A stretch of 64,000 bases of DNA, from contig NW_025064885.1 of the NCBI RefSeq assembly GCF_019112545.1, positions 124,001-188,000 of the forward strand. The letters run 5' to 3'. The notes under the pieces are model-generated. The model had not been told where the DNA came from. It searched no databases and saw only the letters and a program-made list of their open reading frames with translations. Positions 47,197-60,085 of the stretch are shown here, piece after piece. The DNA is from Guyanagaster necrorhizus (lineage: Eukaryota; Basidiomycota; Agaricomycetes; Agaricales; Physalacriaceae). Every line of letters begins with the position of its first letter. Positions within the stretch are counted from its first letter, which is position 1. The position numbers and the translations under genes are program-made.

Positions 47197-48157
47197 GGTG
47201 CTAGGGATGTTGCCTGGGTACTTATGAACAGGAGAAACCCTCGATGCCGCCTATATATGGACCCCACGGGATTCGTAAGAAAACCGAGAAAGATCCCGCT
47301 TTCAACTCGGTCGCTTTTGTCTGTTACTTCAGATACATTTGTAACCGAAGCAACTTGAAGGGTGAGCGGGAAGTGAAAGACGACGTGTTGGAATAGTGCG
47401 ACGTAGCGGCTGTCAGCATTAAGATACATATTATGGTTCGTGGTTCCCACTGGCAGAACTCGTTCCTGGCAGGGGTTCCTCTCTAGCACCCTTAGAATCG
47501 CTGGTGTCCTTCGAGAATTCAGGTCCAACGTAAGTCAGTTAAGTGTGCTCCCTGTGGCTTCCCAAATTAATTCAGGGGTGTTAATGTCCATCATAAATCA
47601 GAGAAAATATGGAATTCGAAAGCTCGATGGTGAGCAGTCGACCTTGACACTCACTGGACACCCTCCAGAAAATGTCGGGAAATGGTCGCGGTTGGGCGGG
47701 TCGATGGTCAAGCGTTCGGAGCGGAGGCTTATATAACAATTACTCCAGATTCAGCCGATCCGAGGCATAGACATTGCAGAGACAGAACCTGTTTTCGAAT
47801 AGCAAAGGACACAGAAGACAGAATCCTGACACGCGCCACGCAGTATTAGTGGTTCATGATCGGCGTTAATAAGGGACGACATCACTTACAATAATCGTAC
47901 AATTATTTAAATTATTTCAGCGAGGACGGATTCAGTGTTATTGTAGAAGCTATCGCATCAACTACGACACCAGTCAACCGGTAGCTTTAGAAGATGCAGA
48001 AGTGGCAAAAAATGCTTAAGTGCACATTATTATCATAAGCGGAGAGTGGCGTGGTGAACTTGTGGCGGAAGTACTACTCAACTTATACTATGTCAACGGG
48101 AAGCACAACCTCTTCAAATTCTGTTTCATGATACTCAAAGACTAGTATAGAAGGTCG
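47197..48157. other. Intergenic upstream of FHA remnant
   Basis: A minus-strand frame (47193-47528) shows no recognisable protein. A TATATAA-like sequence lies near 47731. The last 100 bp before 48158 resemble the 3' flank of the second DUF1479 gene (near 61525-61625). Confidence 0.4.
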
Positions 48158-49850
48158 TCAACCCACAGAAATGGGTAATCCCATAGCCTTTCGTCCCAGA
48201 GGATTCAATATATCGTCAGCCTTTCCAAAGCCCACTAGTGCATTTTCGGGCTTCGCCTGCGCAGGGTAATCAGGCGGCGTGACGGCCTTCAAGAAGGTTT
48301 CCTTTTGTCTCTCGATGTAGGCTTGGTTCAATGGAGTTGTAGGAACGGCCGCGATATACATAACTGGATATGGAGCTTTCAGACGCATCGAATCGATTAT
48401 TGTTGGGATAGCATACCCGCCGAGTCACTGTTTCCAGTGTGGTCCTTCTCGACTGAATGGATGAGGTCACCATGCCAGAATACCGTGTCGCCGGGGAAAA
48501 CTTTAGGAACCGAAATCATAGTCTCCTCGAGGAGAAGGTTGGGGTGCAGTTCAGGCGTCGGCCGAGGCCCGTACCATCCTCCGTTGCGAGAGAAGAGACC
48601 GGGAAAATCTGCGCTTGAAGCATCTTCATGAACCAATTGGCTACTGTAACCGTACTCTGAGAGGCGAACACGTACCAAAAGCCCAGCTCTTGGGATTCCA
48701 GACTTCTTCGCTGTCCGATGCCACCAACAAACGAAAGAAGGGACGTAGGATCAGATAGGGATTTGACAGGAATAGATCGGGAAAAACTTTAAGAGTCCCT
48801 TCGGTTGGTGCCGTTTCACTGACATACTGAGCTTGCATCAAGACGTCAAATGCCAATGAAGTACACGAACCTCATGGCAAGCCAGCCTTGAAATGCTCGA
48901 AAAATAGATGACTGTGAGGTCGTGTTAAACAAGGATCGGACTTCTCGGACACACATACCTGATTTGGCCTACCGTGGAGGGAATTTTGCGCATCCACACG
49001 ACCTGCCAACAAGAAGGGATCATGCTTGCGCCATTGGCCACTGAAGATGTCAGCAAAGCAAGTCCTGAATGCTGGGTCCTCCCAGCGTTCGATGCTGCCA
49101 CCTGTACATGGTCAGTACGAGATCGGCAACAACAGTCGGGAGACAGCGTGCCGTCGACGTGAGGCGGGAATGTAGTCCAAACGGTCCCAGGATGTCTGAT
49201 GCGGAAACGATCAGCGTAACTAAGTGGCGAAGATAAATCGACGCCCTCCAGCTTCTGCCCTGGCTCAGCATGGTACAAGTTATTCAACCAAGCCGAAGCA
49301 GCAAGCATGTTGGGATGGGAGCGCGCCTCCAATTGAGATTTCGTCCAGCTTTAACAAAATTAGAGTCAAATATCTTGAGAGAGACTGCATGATGATAACT
49401 ACTAGAGCTGGAAAAACTGTTTATCGCCGTCAGGAAAACCTGCAGACTTGCTTGAGAAACCGCACAGGCTCCATAAAAAAACGTACCGTCGACATCTGGA
49501 TTGGTAGATATGAAATCTTCGAGCGACTTCCTCCAAGCAATGACTTGAGCATCATCGACAACGTCCTTGATTACAAGGCAACCCTTGCGTCGTATTTCGT
49601 CAATCTTCTCGGCTGGAAGGCTCCCAAGTTCAGAGAATTGGACTTGGGGGATGAACTAGCGTCTGTTGGATAGGACACTGGAACAGCGATAAATGGAACT
49701 TACTTCGGGTCCCCCGGTGCTGATTCTCTGGGTTCCCTTCTTGAGTTCAACAAGGATGTCGGCCCAAGCTTGGGTAACGCGTCCTTCAAAGTCGGGATAC
49801 GAAGAGGCGATTTCTTCCTTAATATGAATGAGGTGAGATGACCCAGACAT
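48158..49850 (-). CDS. DUF1479 / phytanoyl-dioxygenase-like protein, copy 1
   Basis: Member of the DUF1479 family, cupin-fold proteins related to Fe(II)/2-oxoglutarate dioxygenases; substrate unknown. Starts MSGSSHLIHIKEEIASSYPD. Landmarks in order: VQFSELGSLPAEKIDEIRRK, WRKSLEDFISTNPDVDG, MLAASAWLNNLYHAEPGQKL, RFRIRHPGT, PPHVDGGSIERWEDPAF (H-x-D metal pair), FADIFSGQWRKHDPFLL, SETAPTEGTLKVFPDLF, VPKVFPGDTVFWHGDLIHSV (distal His) and ADDILNPLGRKAMGLPIS. Introns are removed at canonical sites except 49102-49151, which begins GC. The frame appears intact. It is closely similar to the gene at 61626-63338; start 49850 is supported by the paralogue, whose N-terminus aligns. Confidence 0.85.
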
Positions 49851-49887
49851 GGTAAGATGTGGGACGAAGAAGCCGCCGCCCATCGTC

Positions 49888-49895
49888 CTTTTATC
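49888..49895 (-). promoter_or_regulatory. TATA-like box for DUF1479 copy 1
   Basis: GATAAAAG on the minus strand about 40 bp before the ATG, in the same place as TATAAAAG in copy 2. Confidence 0.4.
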
Positions 49896-50731
49896 AAGCT
49901 CATCCGAGCAGGGCTTCTGACTACAATTAACGGGGAATATGCTTATCCGAAGTTATGCCGGACCGCGAAATGAAAGTGGAAAAGCATCACGAGAAGACGC
50001 CGCCCACGCTTTATCGCAGCAGTATTCGATGTACCATACATGATGCTAAGATGCCTTGCGTCGACACCACCTGACGTGACCACCGCGCAAAACGAAGGGC
50101 CAAATTTGGATTGCTGCAGCTCCGAGTAGTTGATGAATCGCGGAGAAGATATAATTGTGGCAACATCTCGACGAGGAAGAGGCATTGGGAATCCTATATG
50201 TACAGAAGTAGATGGAAATGAACACTAGCTGACTATTACCTGCCTCGTGTTGAATGCTGCATAGAACTTACAACAAGTTGGTCGTTGGCGCCCTGCCAAC
50301 GAAGTAAAGAGACAGGAGCACCACTTCGATGAAGTATTAGTAGGTCGCAGTACATAGATTTGGATAGAAAGACTAACGGGTTGTTGTTTTGGCAACGTGA
50401 CGTTCACGGGGGTGAGATAGTCGCTATTGCACACTTCTCGGGAGTGAGATTCCAGAGGGCCGACCTCCTAGGGATGGGTGGGAAGGGCAAGAAATTTGAT
50501 AATTGTGGAACAGACGAGATATGGTGGACGCGACGACGAATTAGTCAGCACCTTATGAGGCATTCGCAAGCTAGAGGTCTGGCCGGCCCGGACGAGGCGG
50601 AAAGTGACTGCCAAAAACGCGCTAGTCACAGTTTGTCGCGTTTACAACGACAGCTTCTCTTCTGGTCCAGCCAACTCTGCCATCGCCGCTGCAAGACAGC
50701 CGTCCTGGTATCGAGTTACGCGTTGCAAAGG
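49896..50731. other. Divergent spacer, DUF1479 copy 1 / MRC1
   Basis: Holds the upstream sequences of both genes. The MRC1 frame is open back to 50360, but the upstream residues (MDRKTNGLLFWQRDVHGGEI) look non-conserved, so 50732 is preferred as start. Confidence 0.4.
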
Positions 50732-53700
50732 ATGCCCATTTCACATGAATCCTCATTTGTGGCAGATTCTACTGTTACATCTTCGCCAGCAACCCCACCA
50801 CCAAAGCCACCTCGAACTTACGGACGCAAGAGTCTAGCTATTCCGGGTTCCTCTTCACGCTTTGAGGTGCTGAAAACGGGGCTCAAATGTGGTGAAGAAG
50901 TTCCTGCAAGCTCCGACGGCGAGCGGGAGCTCGATCACGTTGTGAAGGATGCAGCGACGGGAAGCTTCAGGTTTACTTTTCAAGATGAGCTTGCAGCCTT
51001 GGACGACAGTTTCGATGAGGATGGTGAGGAAGATGAAAAAACCCTTCTTGGCATGGATGCTTATCCACAGAAACAATACGGTTCACCTGCTACCACCTGG
51101 CCAGCAAAAACACCCACAGGAATCCTCGAAGAATCACTAACAGATCTCGCCATTTCTGCGCAGGCCGACATGCCTAATACGTTCTCTGCATCATCTTCAT
51201 TGCCAGCCAAACCTCGACGTGTTAACCGCATAGACTCGGATTCAGAACCGGAATCCGAGAGTATACAATCCACGTCATCCCCAGTCAAGCGTACCCGTCA
51301 CTCCTCGACGCCGCCTACTTCTGAGGATGAGTTGCCAACAACGGATAAAATACGAAAGATTCGGGTTAGTAAACGCGTCGTCGAGGAGCAATTGGTACAC
51401 CCTCAGCACTCTGAACACGAGTCCAAGTCAGCGGCGGGGCCAAGCAAAAAAAAACGAACTAGGATTAAGGTGCGCGTATATGTACTCTTGTCATTCCATA
51501 CTCTCAATAGGCTGTAGGCCCCAACGAAGAAAGAGCGAAAGGAAACGGCGCTGAACGGTGCGCGTATCGCTGCAGATCGTGATACTTCCATTCCTCAGAG
51601 ACAAAGTGAATGGAACGTGTCAAAACTGCTTCATACGCTCCAAAATCGGTGAGTGGTAAGCTGCTTACCATTACACAGTGGTCTAATATGCGAATAGACA
51701 TGAACTGTCTTCGGACCCTATCCAGCCCTTCTCATCCCCACATGTCATTTCCCAAGCTAGCGCCGCGCCTATTTCAGCCCCTCCTCTGAGTTACGAGGAA
51801 ATCAAACCGGCTGTTTCCGTTCCCACAGTCGTGGAACCTGATGACGAAATGCCAGAAGTGGGTGACTCGCGGAAGAAAGAAGCTCAGTCTCCCAGGCAAA
51901 TCCTGGCAATCCGGAAGATGAGAATCCTAGCCTTGCAAGCTCAGCAGTCGGGACGAGCTCAAGAAAGTGATGAAGACGACGATTTGGAGATTGTCGCTCC
52001 GGACACATCTGTGATTCAAAGAACAGTTGGCATGCAAGGTCCTTCTGGTACTAAAAAGACACATTCAACTCTAGCCGGCATTTCACTTGGGTCAGGAAGC
52101 AAAAAGAAGGAAACCCATCACATACCCTCCGACATTGGTAGCTCCCTTCGAAACCTGAAGAGCCATCGGGAACTAAATATCGCATTGATGGCAAGTGCCC
52201 AGAAAGTTGCCGCTGAGGTAAAGCATGCCAAAGAACACAATTGGAAACGCCATGGAGGCACGCTCAAAGAAGTCATAGCCGCGCGCGCCTCGGCAGCGGA
52301 AGTCCTGGATCATTATATCCAACAAGGCTTGGAGCATGGTGAAGAAATGAAGGAGGAGCAGGACGAGGAGGAAGATGAGGAAGATGCTGATTACATGCTT
52401 CCCGATCGCGGGTCAGCTAGTCCTCCACCTCCCAAAGCAAGCGAAGATGACGAAGGCGACAACGAAGAACTAACGGAGGACGAAGACATCACGATGGTTG
52501 AACAGGATGGCAATACGGAGACTGAAGATCTCGACGAACAACCCGTCGTAAGACCCCGCCAACGGGTGCCTCGAGTTGTAGAGGATGATGACTCCGATGT
52601 GGAAAATACACAACTCCGACCGATGCGACGTTTACCTACAGGCAGAATCCTTGTCGAAGACAGTTTGATCATGGATGATCAGAACACGCCCATTGCACAA
52701 GCTACCCCCAAAAATTCTTTAGACGAACAAAGCGACAAAGAGAACAACAGCGAGCTAATGTACGCTATGGACGACGACAAGGAGAACGTTACAGTTTTTG
52801 CCCAACCTCCCACGTTTCCAAGGTCTTTGTTTGCGCAAGAAGATAATCCGGATGATGGTTTGTGGGACGCTGACAAGGGACAGACGGCACCAAGATTGCC
52901 TTTGAGTATCCTTGAAGAGGACAAGAGCTCTCCAGACAGTCGGTCTTTTACAGATCGCCTACAGAGCACCATCAAACCTGAAAATGATGATGAATTCATG
53001 CCATCACCCTCTTTGCGACCTCGATTTGGTCTCTCCGCGGAGGGTGACTTGGGATTTTCACAATTTCCTGAGACTCAGAATGCCACATTGACATTACAGC
53101 CTGGATTCTCGGATTTGTATGTGAAAGGGACACAAAAACAACCTTCTGATGGGCCTCAGCGTGATGACGGGTTTACAGAGCTCTTCGGTGGAAAGGTCAG
53201 CACATATCCCTGAAAATACCAAAGAACGACACTGATTTTAAAGAAGGGTGGCTTTGGTCTATCCAAGTTGCGGAAAACTGACTCCACAGACTTTGGTTTA
53301 ACCCAAGATATCTCCCTTGGACCTGCTTTTCAGATCGGCGATAGCTCGAAACTGAAGGAGGCAGATGCGATCTTTGAAAAAGAGCAAGAGTACCTTCTTG
53401 AAGAAGCTAACCAGGTTCCTCAGAAGCAATCTAACCTCTACGTTAATAATGATGGGTAAATGATTCCATATTCTGTATGCCGAAAGAGAAGAGTGACCTG
53501 TGGTTTCTAGATATCTCACACAGACAAGGCCTGACACCAGTCCCGAGGTTTATCGACCCTTTTCACGGCAGACGCAGACGCAAACTGAAACGCCAGCAAT
53601 ACTGCCGACGCAACGGTCCCGGTGGCAAACTCTTGGAACGCTAGCGTATTCTCCAAACATCACCCCGAGTCTTCCTTCATCTTCCCATAAACGCCGCATC

Positions 53701-55047
53701 ATGAAGCGTTCGGTTTCCCCGTCTCCTAGTTATGGCGCAAATCGGTTGAACTCATCGAAGCCACAGGAATCTAAGACCAGTAAACCTAAGGCCCCATTGA
53801 GGAAGTCGGAGTTCGTGGAGGCGGAAGCACAAGAGAGCGATGATGATGAGATGCACGGATTTGGTTTGTTTAAAGGGACTGCTGCAGAGGACGACGAAGA
53901 GGGTCAAGACTTGGATCAAGAGCTCACGGCGTTGGTGGATAATACAGCTTTGGACGAAGAAACCATCGCCGAGGAGAAGGTTCGGGAGAAATATCAGTAT
54001 GTCACATGCCCGGATCCATGCGTGAATCCTCCTAAGGATAACTTTACAGGGAACAAGCGGAGCAAGACGACCTCCGCCTCCAAAAATATCACCAGGATGC
54101 AGCTGATGGCAAGTACCGTTCCAAGAAACGGAGGAACGGCGTCGATTTGGACGATAGTGACTCTGACTCTGACGATGATGTCGATGATGAGAGACGTCGA
54201 CGGCGTATGAACAAAAAGCAGAGAACAGATATGGTCGCGCTTGGTATGTGGGCTTCGCCTGAGACGAATACGTAGTATTTACTAGTGAAATCACCAGAGT
54301 CGAACCCAACGACAGCTGCTTTCGCTGGCGAGTACAAGAAGACCATAGGCGACGATGAGGATACGGTGATGCTACATTCTGAGCTCATGGAGGAGCCAGA
54401 AGTCGTTGGAGCTGAGGAGACTGTAGACGACGAGGACGATGAGGTGCAAGAAAGTATCACGCGTGCTGAAATAGTGCGTCAGGTGCAAGAACGCGCCCAA
54501 TATGGCGAGGTAAGACTCCATCCATCATATGAACATGAGGATGAACTCAGTGTGCTACAGCTCGACGACGATGAACCCTTCGACCCCCACAACACTGACT
54601 GGCTAAATGCCGGTTCTGATGATGATGAAGGTGTGAAAATTCGCCCAACGGCCGCAAGTCGAATTGCTCGAGGGCCCCGGCGACATTACCACGACAATCA
54701 GGAATGTGATGAAGCGTCTGAGGTAAGTCTGGATTCTGGAAGTTCATATTATTGTCGCTCCCTAATTGGTTTTCCAGCCTCAATACAAATCGACTGTTGA
54801 ATACGACAATAGGATGAAGGAGTGGGCTAAAACTGAAAGCAGATCGGGGCGTTTAGGAAGGATGAGCCGATCTGTTGGCAGCGCAGCAATCACTGGTCAT
54901 ACCAAGGTCAAGGCTGGTGGCGGGTCTTTACGACAGAATGTCTCCAATCAGACATTATCTTCACGGCGTACGGAAGAGAGATCTAGACCGTTGAAGCCGA
55001 CGCCGAGTGTTTTGTCGAGCCTCGATCGGAGCAGCAAATTCGGATAG
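50732..55047 (+). CDS. MRC1: Mediator of replication checkpoint MRC1 / Claspin
   Basis: Fork protein that links Cdc45-MCM-GINS to Pol epsilon and transmits ATR/Mec1 signals to the checkpoint kinase. Nine exons (50732-51469, 51518-51648, 51698-53195, 53244-53455, 53511-53996, 54050-54243, 54286-54509, 54561-54722, 54778-55047) give 1,304 residues in a continuous frame. The protein is highly acidic and disordered, with many SQ/TQ sites, as in known Mrc1. The MRC1 domain is recognisable in exon 5: KSEFVEAEAQESDDDEMHGF, GLFKGTAAEDDEEGQDLDQE and LDEETIAEEKVREKYQEQAE. It continues in exon 6 with a basic stretch (RRRRRMNKKQRTDM). An N-terminal TYGRK motif resembles that in other Mrc1 proteins. Confidence 0.9.
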
Positions 55048-55325
55048 GCCTGGGAATGGAGATAGATAGATCTTATGACAAGGTGGTTCGATTTGATTGG
55101 TTTTGCATTCCCTCTCGCAAATGTAATGTACAGTGGCTAAATAGTGAACGAGAATTGACAAACTCGATGGGTATAAGGTATAGTCAACGAACAAAGGGAT
55201 GGTCGACGAAATCAAGCAGGTGTGCTGTACATAGGAATTAAATAATAAGGGTAAAAAAGGTCGTGAAGGGTAAAACGGGGCGCGGTCACAATCACACAGC
55301 AGACCAGCGCAATCGCAAAGTGAAA

Positions 55326-55773
55326 CTAACAATGTTGCTTTCCGCCAAATGGTCTCCTAAAGCGAATCCAAGAAGGTTTTGGTCTGGTAGGGATGGAGTA
55401 GGATCGTGATGTTTGACGGGCTTGTGAGGCACTTCGTCGTCTACGGTTGCTGGTCTGGATCTATACAAGATACACGGTCAAGCCAAGCCACAATTAGGCA
55501 TACGATAAGGTGACCATACCTTATGGCGCAGTAAGATCAACTTGGCCATGTTGGCTGGCGGACCGCTCTCCCGAAAAGGATTGCCTTGGATGCAAGTCAG
55601 TACAGAGTCCCATAGAGAAAGCACCCGCACTCACGAGCAGCCACCGCAGCCAAGCCCGACTCGTGAACATCGAAGGATTCGTCGACAGCCATGATAGCAA
55701 GCCATAATGAGGGCATGAAGAGGTAGATAAAGAGAAGGGCGGTGAGCGCAGTAGCCAGTACGGGTGCCAACAT
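55326..55773 (-). CDS. Small single-pass membrane protein, unknown function
   Basis: Exons 55635-55773, 55520-55584 and 55326-55460 encode 112 residues. The N-terminus is a strong hydrophobic segment (MLAPVLATALTALLFIYLFM, then PSLWLAIM), consistent with a signal anchor or transmembrane helix. After AVDESFDVHESGLAAVAA the C-terminal half is strongly basic (NRRRRSASQARQTSRSYSIP). I do not recognise the family. Intron borders are GT-AG. It converges on MRC1 with 278 bp between stops. Confidence 0.6.
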
Positions 55774-58498
55774 GGCGAACGATGGCACTAGCTCGTGAGG
55801 GCAAGCCTCGAGGCCTCTCGACGACGGGTTCGCTGAACAGAGAAGTATTGGCCGTACTTTTGTTTGGGGAGAAGGGTAGGATAATAAAGATCACGCAATT
55901 CTTTTCTCGCTGCCACGTGTTTTGTAATCCTACACGGAGTAATAAGGGGGCGACCTGTCTACAGCGGCCTTCCATCATTTCAATCAGTTTCTTTGTATCT
56001 CAGAGAATATTCTACGGCACCATGCTATCCAGAAGGTTCCCAGAGCCAGATTTACACTGCAGCGGTCACTTAATATCCGCATATCTTCTACGTTTTGGTG
56101 CCTCTGGAAACTGGACGCTGTCAGTGGCAATGGGACGATTACTCTGGGTTTTCTATTTGAAGCCTGTCAATCCCCACCAATCAAAATCTGTTATTACCTG
56201 CCTGCGAGATCGAGTTATTATACTTCCTGACGGTGGTCGAGATTACTGTTATCTTCCATCAAGTTCCTTGTATGCACAAACGGATCTTCTGTCACCACTG
56301 TCGACAGGAGCTGGACATTTCTTCGCCAAGACCATTATAGAAGCGCTGGCGATAAATGATGGGATCATCCTGGTCGTCAGCAACCGAGATCTCGCTCTGA
56401 AAGGAATACCTAGTAGTGGCGCCGCTCTGAGAACTCGAAGCAGCCAGAAGTTGCCCTGGAGTTGCCCGAGTACTCGGTGGTATGCGTTACTTACTACATG
56501 TAAACGTTGTAGCAACTCTAACTAAACCCTCCAGTCAAGTTTGTCGGCCCAGCAACACTTATTGGTATTTTGATCCTTAGCTAACTCTTCCTTCCCAGGT
56601 AAAAGTACTTGTACCGGACGGGTAGGCGTTTCCGTTTCACCGCCTGCGATGCATACGCAGCTATCTGGAACCACACAAGTCCTTTCTTGCCAGAAAAGCG
56701 GCATAGCTGACATTTCTTTAGAATGATTCATTAAACATTGAGCTGATGTCATGTGTTTAGTGCGCTTCCGATGTCATACATGTTTTTCTTCCTTATGTCT
56801 CGGCTCCGAAGTCCAAAGTTATGTCTGCATCACCCACAACCCCGTTTTTATCGGTCACCACCTAACTGCATCACTCCCGATCTATCATTAGGGGAATTCA
56901 AACCTGCCGATTTTGCTTTGATTTTACTTTGATTTCGGTGTGCTTTATCCATTCCGCATGCTGCGGTGGTTTCAAGATAGTATCATGTTCTTTTCCAGTC
57001 TGCGATGCGTCGACCGACACCCGATGCAATGTCCCGGGATATGTTTTCTGGGTGAACCTCCTTTCCATCTTCGAACCTGGATTTTGGTGTTCAGTCTGGT
57101 CTCCCTCTAGACCCAAGCGACTGTACAAGGAAGTTGTCGCAGCAGGGCTCAAATCACTGATGTATGTGCTACAAAATATTGCACACAGCGATTCTTCTAA
57201 CATGCAGGAAGCTCCATCCTGTATTTCGGTCGGAGTCCTTGATAAGTTCTCCCGTACCCGCTGGCCGGCAACCACGTCTTTCCATGTCATTTCATTATCT
57301 GAAGGAGAATTATCTCTTCACACCAACTCATGTTTCATGAGACCAATACCAAGCAGCTCTCGTTTCTTCGTCGAGGGCTTTAACAATGCTACCTACACCC
57401 CATATTCAACGTTTCCCGTGAAACATGACCAGTACAACACCTACACTGCCGCGTCTACCAGTTTAAGTTCCTGATCTTCGTAAACCATTGGACAATCATC
57501 CTCAAGTAGGACCCTTGGAAGACACTTCCAAGAAAGGACTTCTTTAACGATATGCGTTTGTCACCCAATTCTAGTTTTTGCGGAGTACTCGGAGCCTGTC
57601 CAAATAACAAATTTTCCACGAACTTATACATAGGATCGAGAGTGCCGTTGCTCGTCAATTCTAATTGATGGTTAGCTTTCGAGGACAATGAGGACATCAA
57701 TGTATGTACTGAATGTATTGGAAAAGAAACTACATGATTACTTTAGAACTGGTTTTTCTAGAGGGAGGCTTGCTTCGTCGAATATTAGAACTTCAAGGTT
57801 AGTGCGCATTCTCTAATATTTACTGCTATTCTAGCTCACGATCCTCTCATGTCGTATTTCAAACACATGATGCAAAGAGTACATTGCGACATCACTTGAT
57901 CATCCTTACTCGGTGCCTACTTCGAAGTAGACACATAAAAAATAGCGAGTTTGGTGGTCTAAATTGCCGCTGTTTAGCCCGGACTATACTAGATCCCGGA
58001 CTCTTCTACCTAGGTGTCTGTATCTCGTTTATGTCGTCACAACGAAAGTACGATACTCAAGTCTTGTTAATGGTAACTTAAGGGTGTAATCTTGCGTCCC
58101 ATTGCATTCAGCGTAGCCTAACGATACCCACGACTTTCTAGTGAAGTGCACAACTTACACATTCTGCTTACGATGCTGCGTAACAGAGTAGTGCAGTTCA
58201 CAAGTTGACCACTAGTGGACCTACCCTTTTTACTCCTCACGAATCCCTCCATACTAACGCTGCACCCCGGTCCATGCCAAGAAATTTGCTTCTATTGCAT
58301 CGAAGGACGCAATGGCGACCAATACATGCCAAGGTCACACTCACTCCCCACTGTTTTACAGTTCGGCGCATTATCAGTATCAACACTTTATCTAGTGCCC
58401 AGCCTAAACTACTTATACAAAAATTGCGTGCTCCGTACAAATACAGGATATAACGTATAAATGCCCTATCTCATAAACCCCTCATAAAAGTCGCATTC
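55774..58498. other. Gene-poor 2.7-kb region
   Basis: Several frames of 80-250 codons exist on both strands (for example 55764-56525 plus, 56929-57474 plus, 57455-57700 minus), but none contains a recognised motif, a convincing intron pattern or a good start context. I see no transposase or reverse transcriptase residues. It may hold a diverged or lineage-specific gene I cannot identify. Confidence 0.4.
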
Positions 58499-60085
58499 TC
58501 ATGAATCATCAGAACTAGTGGAATTGAAGAGGATATAATCCCTCCAGGCTGCTGCGAGCAATATCACAAACGACTGCCCTTCTGGACTATACCCATCTGC
58601 TGCTGTGGCGGTCGTAAAGGTATATGGGTCGACGGTATCCTGTAACCATCCTTCGTCATCGATATTGCCTTTTATCAGCTCGAAAGCCTTGTCGGCCTTG
58701 GGAATGAGCGAAGAGTCGTTATTGAATGCAGCCATTCGGTATGTCACTGCGGCGAGCAGGGCTGTCGAGGAAGAATCCGGAAAAGTTGACTCATCGTCGA
58801 TAACATTCCTCAGTGTGCCATTGTCTGCCTATGTGCAACGGGATTATGGAATGGTTTGGTAAAGGCTTAATTGAAACCCACCTGGTATTCCCATGCAGCA
58901 GAGAGGATTTCGCCGATCCATGACGTCAGATTTGCACTTTGTCCGGTGAACTCGTCTGCTTGTGCGGTATGGTTCATTGTCACTAGGACACGGAGCATCC
59001 CTGCAGCAGCCCAGGCGTTCCCTGTGGTAGGTTCAGAGACAGATGCCAGCTGGGAACGGTAGACTTGCCAGTAGCCCAATGCGTCGTGTCGTTCCAGGTA
59101 CCTAGAAGGACGTGCTTCCATAACCCACTGTCGTCTCTCAACACGTCGCGGTAAAGTGAAATCTGTTCGTACGCTGTCTGTATGAGCTGAACCCCACTGT
59201 CCCCACCTTCGAGTGCGCCATAATAGGCAATGAACGGGGGGGCCATATATATAAAGTCGGCCCTGGGCTGACGTTAGGCAAGTCCCACAATAAATGGGGT
59301 TCACGGACCATAGTTGAACTTGATCTGATCGATGAGAGATGGCGCCGGAATCTGACCGTGGGGCATAATTGAGGAGGTAGTCAAGTTCTTCGCTCGCTGC
59401 GGTAGAGAAGGACGTGTCGCTTTCATTTGTTCGTGTCCAGTTGGCAAGGAGGACGGAAACGCCAAGACCTAAAGAGGGTCAGTATATTTTTCCGAGAGGG
59501 CTTTCATTTCCACTGGTCTGGAAAAGAACTCGAAAATGCCTCCGGATAAGGCTGAATGAAAAGATGTGGTGCCAAACATAACAACCACAGACCGGGTGAT
59601 TTTACAGACTAGTTGGGAGGGACTTACTTGCGGGATCACCAACAGCCGTGTCTTCCACCAGAGTCATGCTTGTGTTCGACTTGGCCCGAACAACCCTGCA
59701 TTCAAAACTCAGGACTCTGTACCCTTTATGAACGACAATGTTACGCACTCAGTAGCGATATCCAAGACCTTCGAATCATTATACGTCGTATTCAACGTGT
59801 GTCCAGGCGGGAATGCACTCGAATTGAACACCGAAAACTCGGAATACAAATACTCCAAGAGTGCCTCGGTAGCCGTTCCCAGTTCCCAACTAACAGGAAA
59901 GCATTAACAAAGAACACGCGTAAAAGGCATCGAACAAACCTTTTAGTAGATACCTGGACCATGTTGTTGAGAACCAAGGAAAGCGTGTCATTATCGATGC
60001 CTCCAACGAAGGGGTCGTAATTTTGGTTCGTCACGTTCGTAGATAGGGCTAGTGCAGCAGCTACCAAACGGCAGTAGGGAGCCAT
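58499..60085 (-). CDS. Secreted six-hairpin glycosidase-like protein
   Basis: (alpha/alpha)6 six-hairpin fold enzyme, probably acting on cell-wall polysaccharides, by family resemblance (GH88/GH105-like). Starts MAPYCRLVAAALALSTNVT, a signal peptide-like N-terminus. Landmarks: the aromatic/acidic WSDFIYMAPPFIAYYG, VLLGTWNDTTHWATGNAWAA, GMLRVLVTM, SSTALLAAVTYRM and AADGYSPEGQSFVILLAAAW. Many potential N-glycosylation sites (NDS, NHT, NLT, NDT) fit a secreted protein. Several short introns interrupt it (one near 59910-59960 and others); exact borders were not all fixed. Catalytic Asp positions cannot be assigned with certainty, so activity is inferred from fold only. Confidence 0.75.

Noticed and set aside
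55764..56525. 253-codon plus-strand ORF
   Set aside because: No recognisable domain, and its start overlaps the first exon of the small membrane protein gene; noted only as part of a gene-poor interval.
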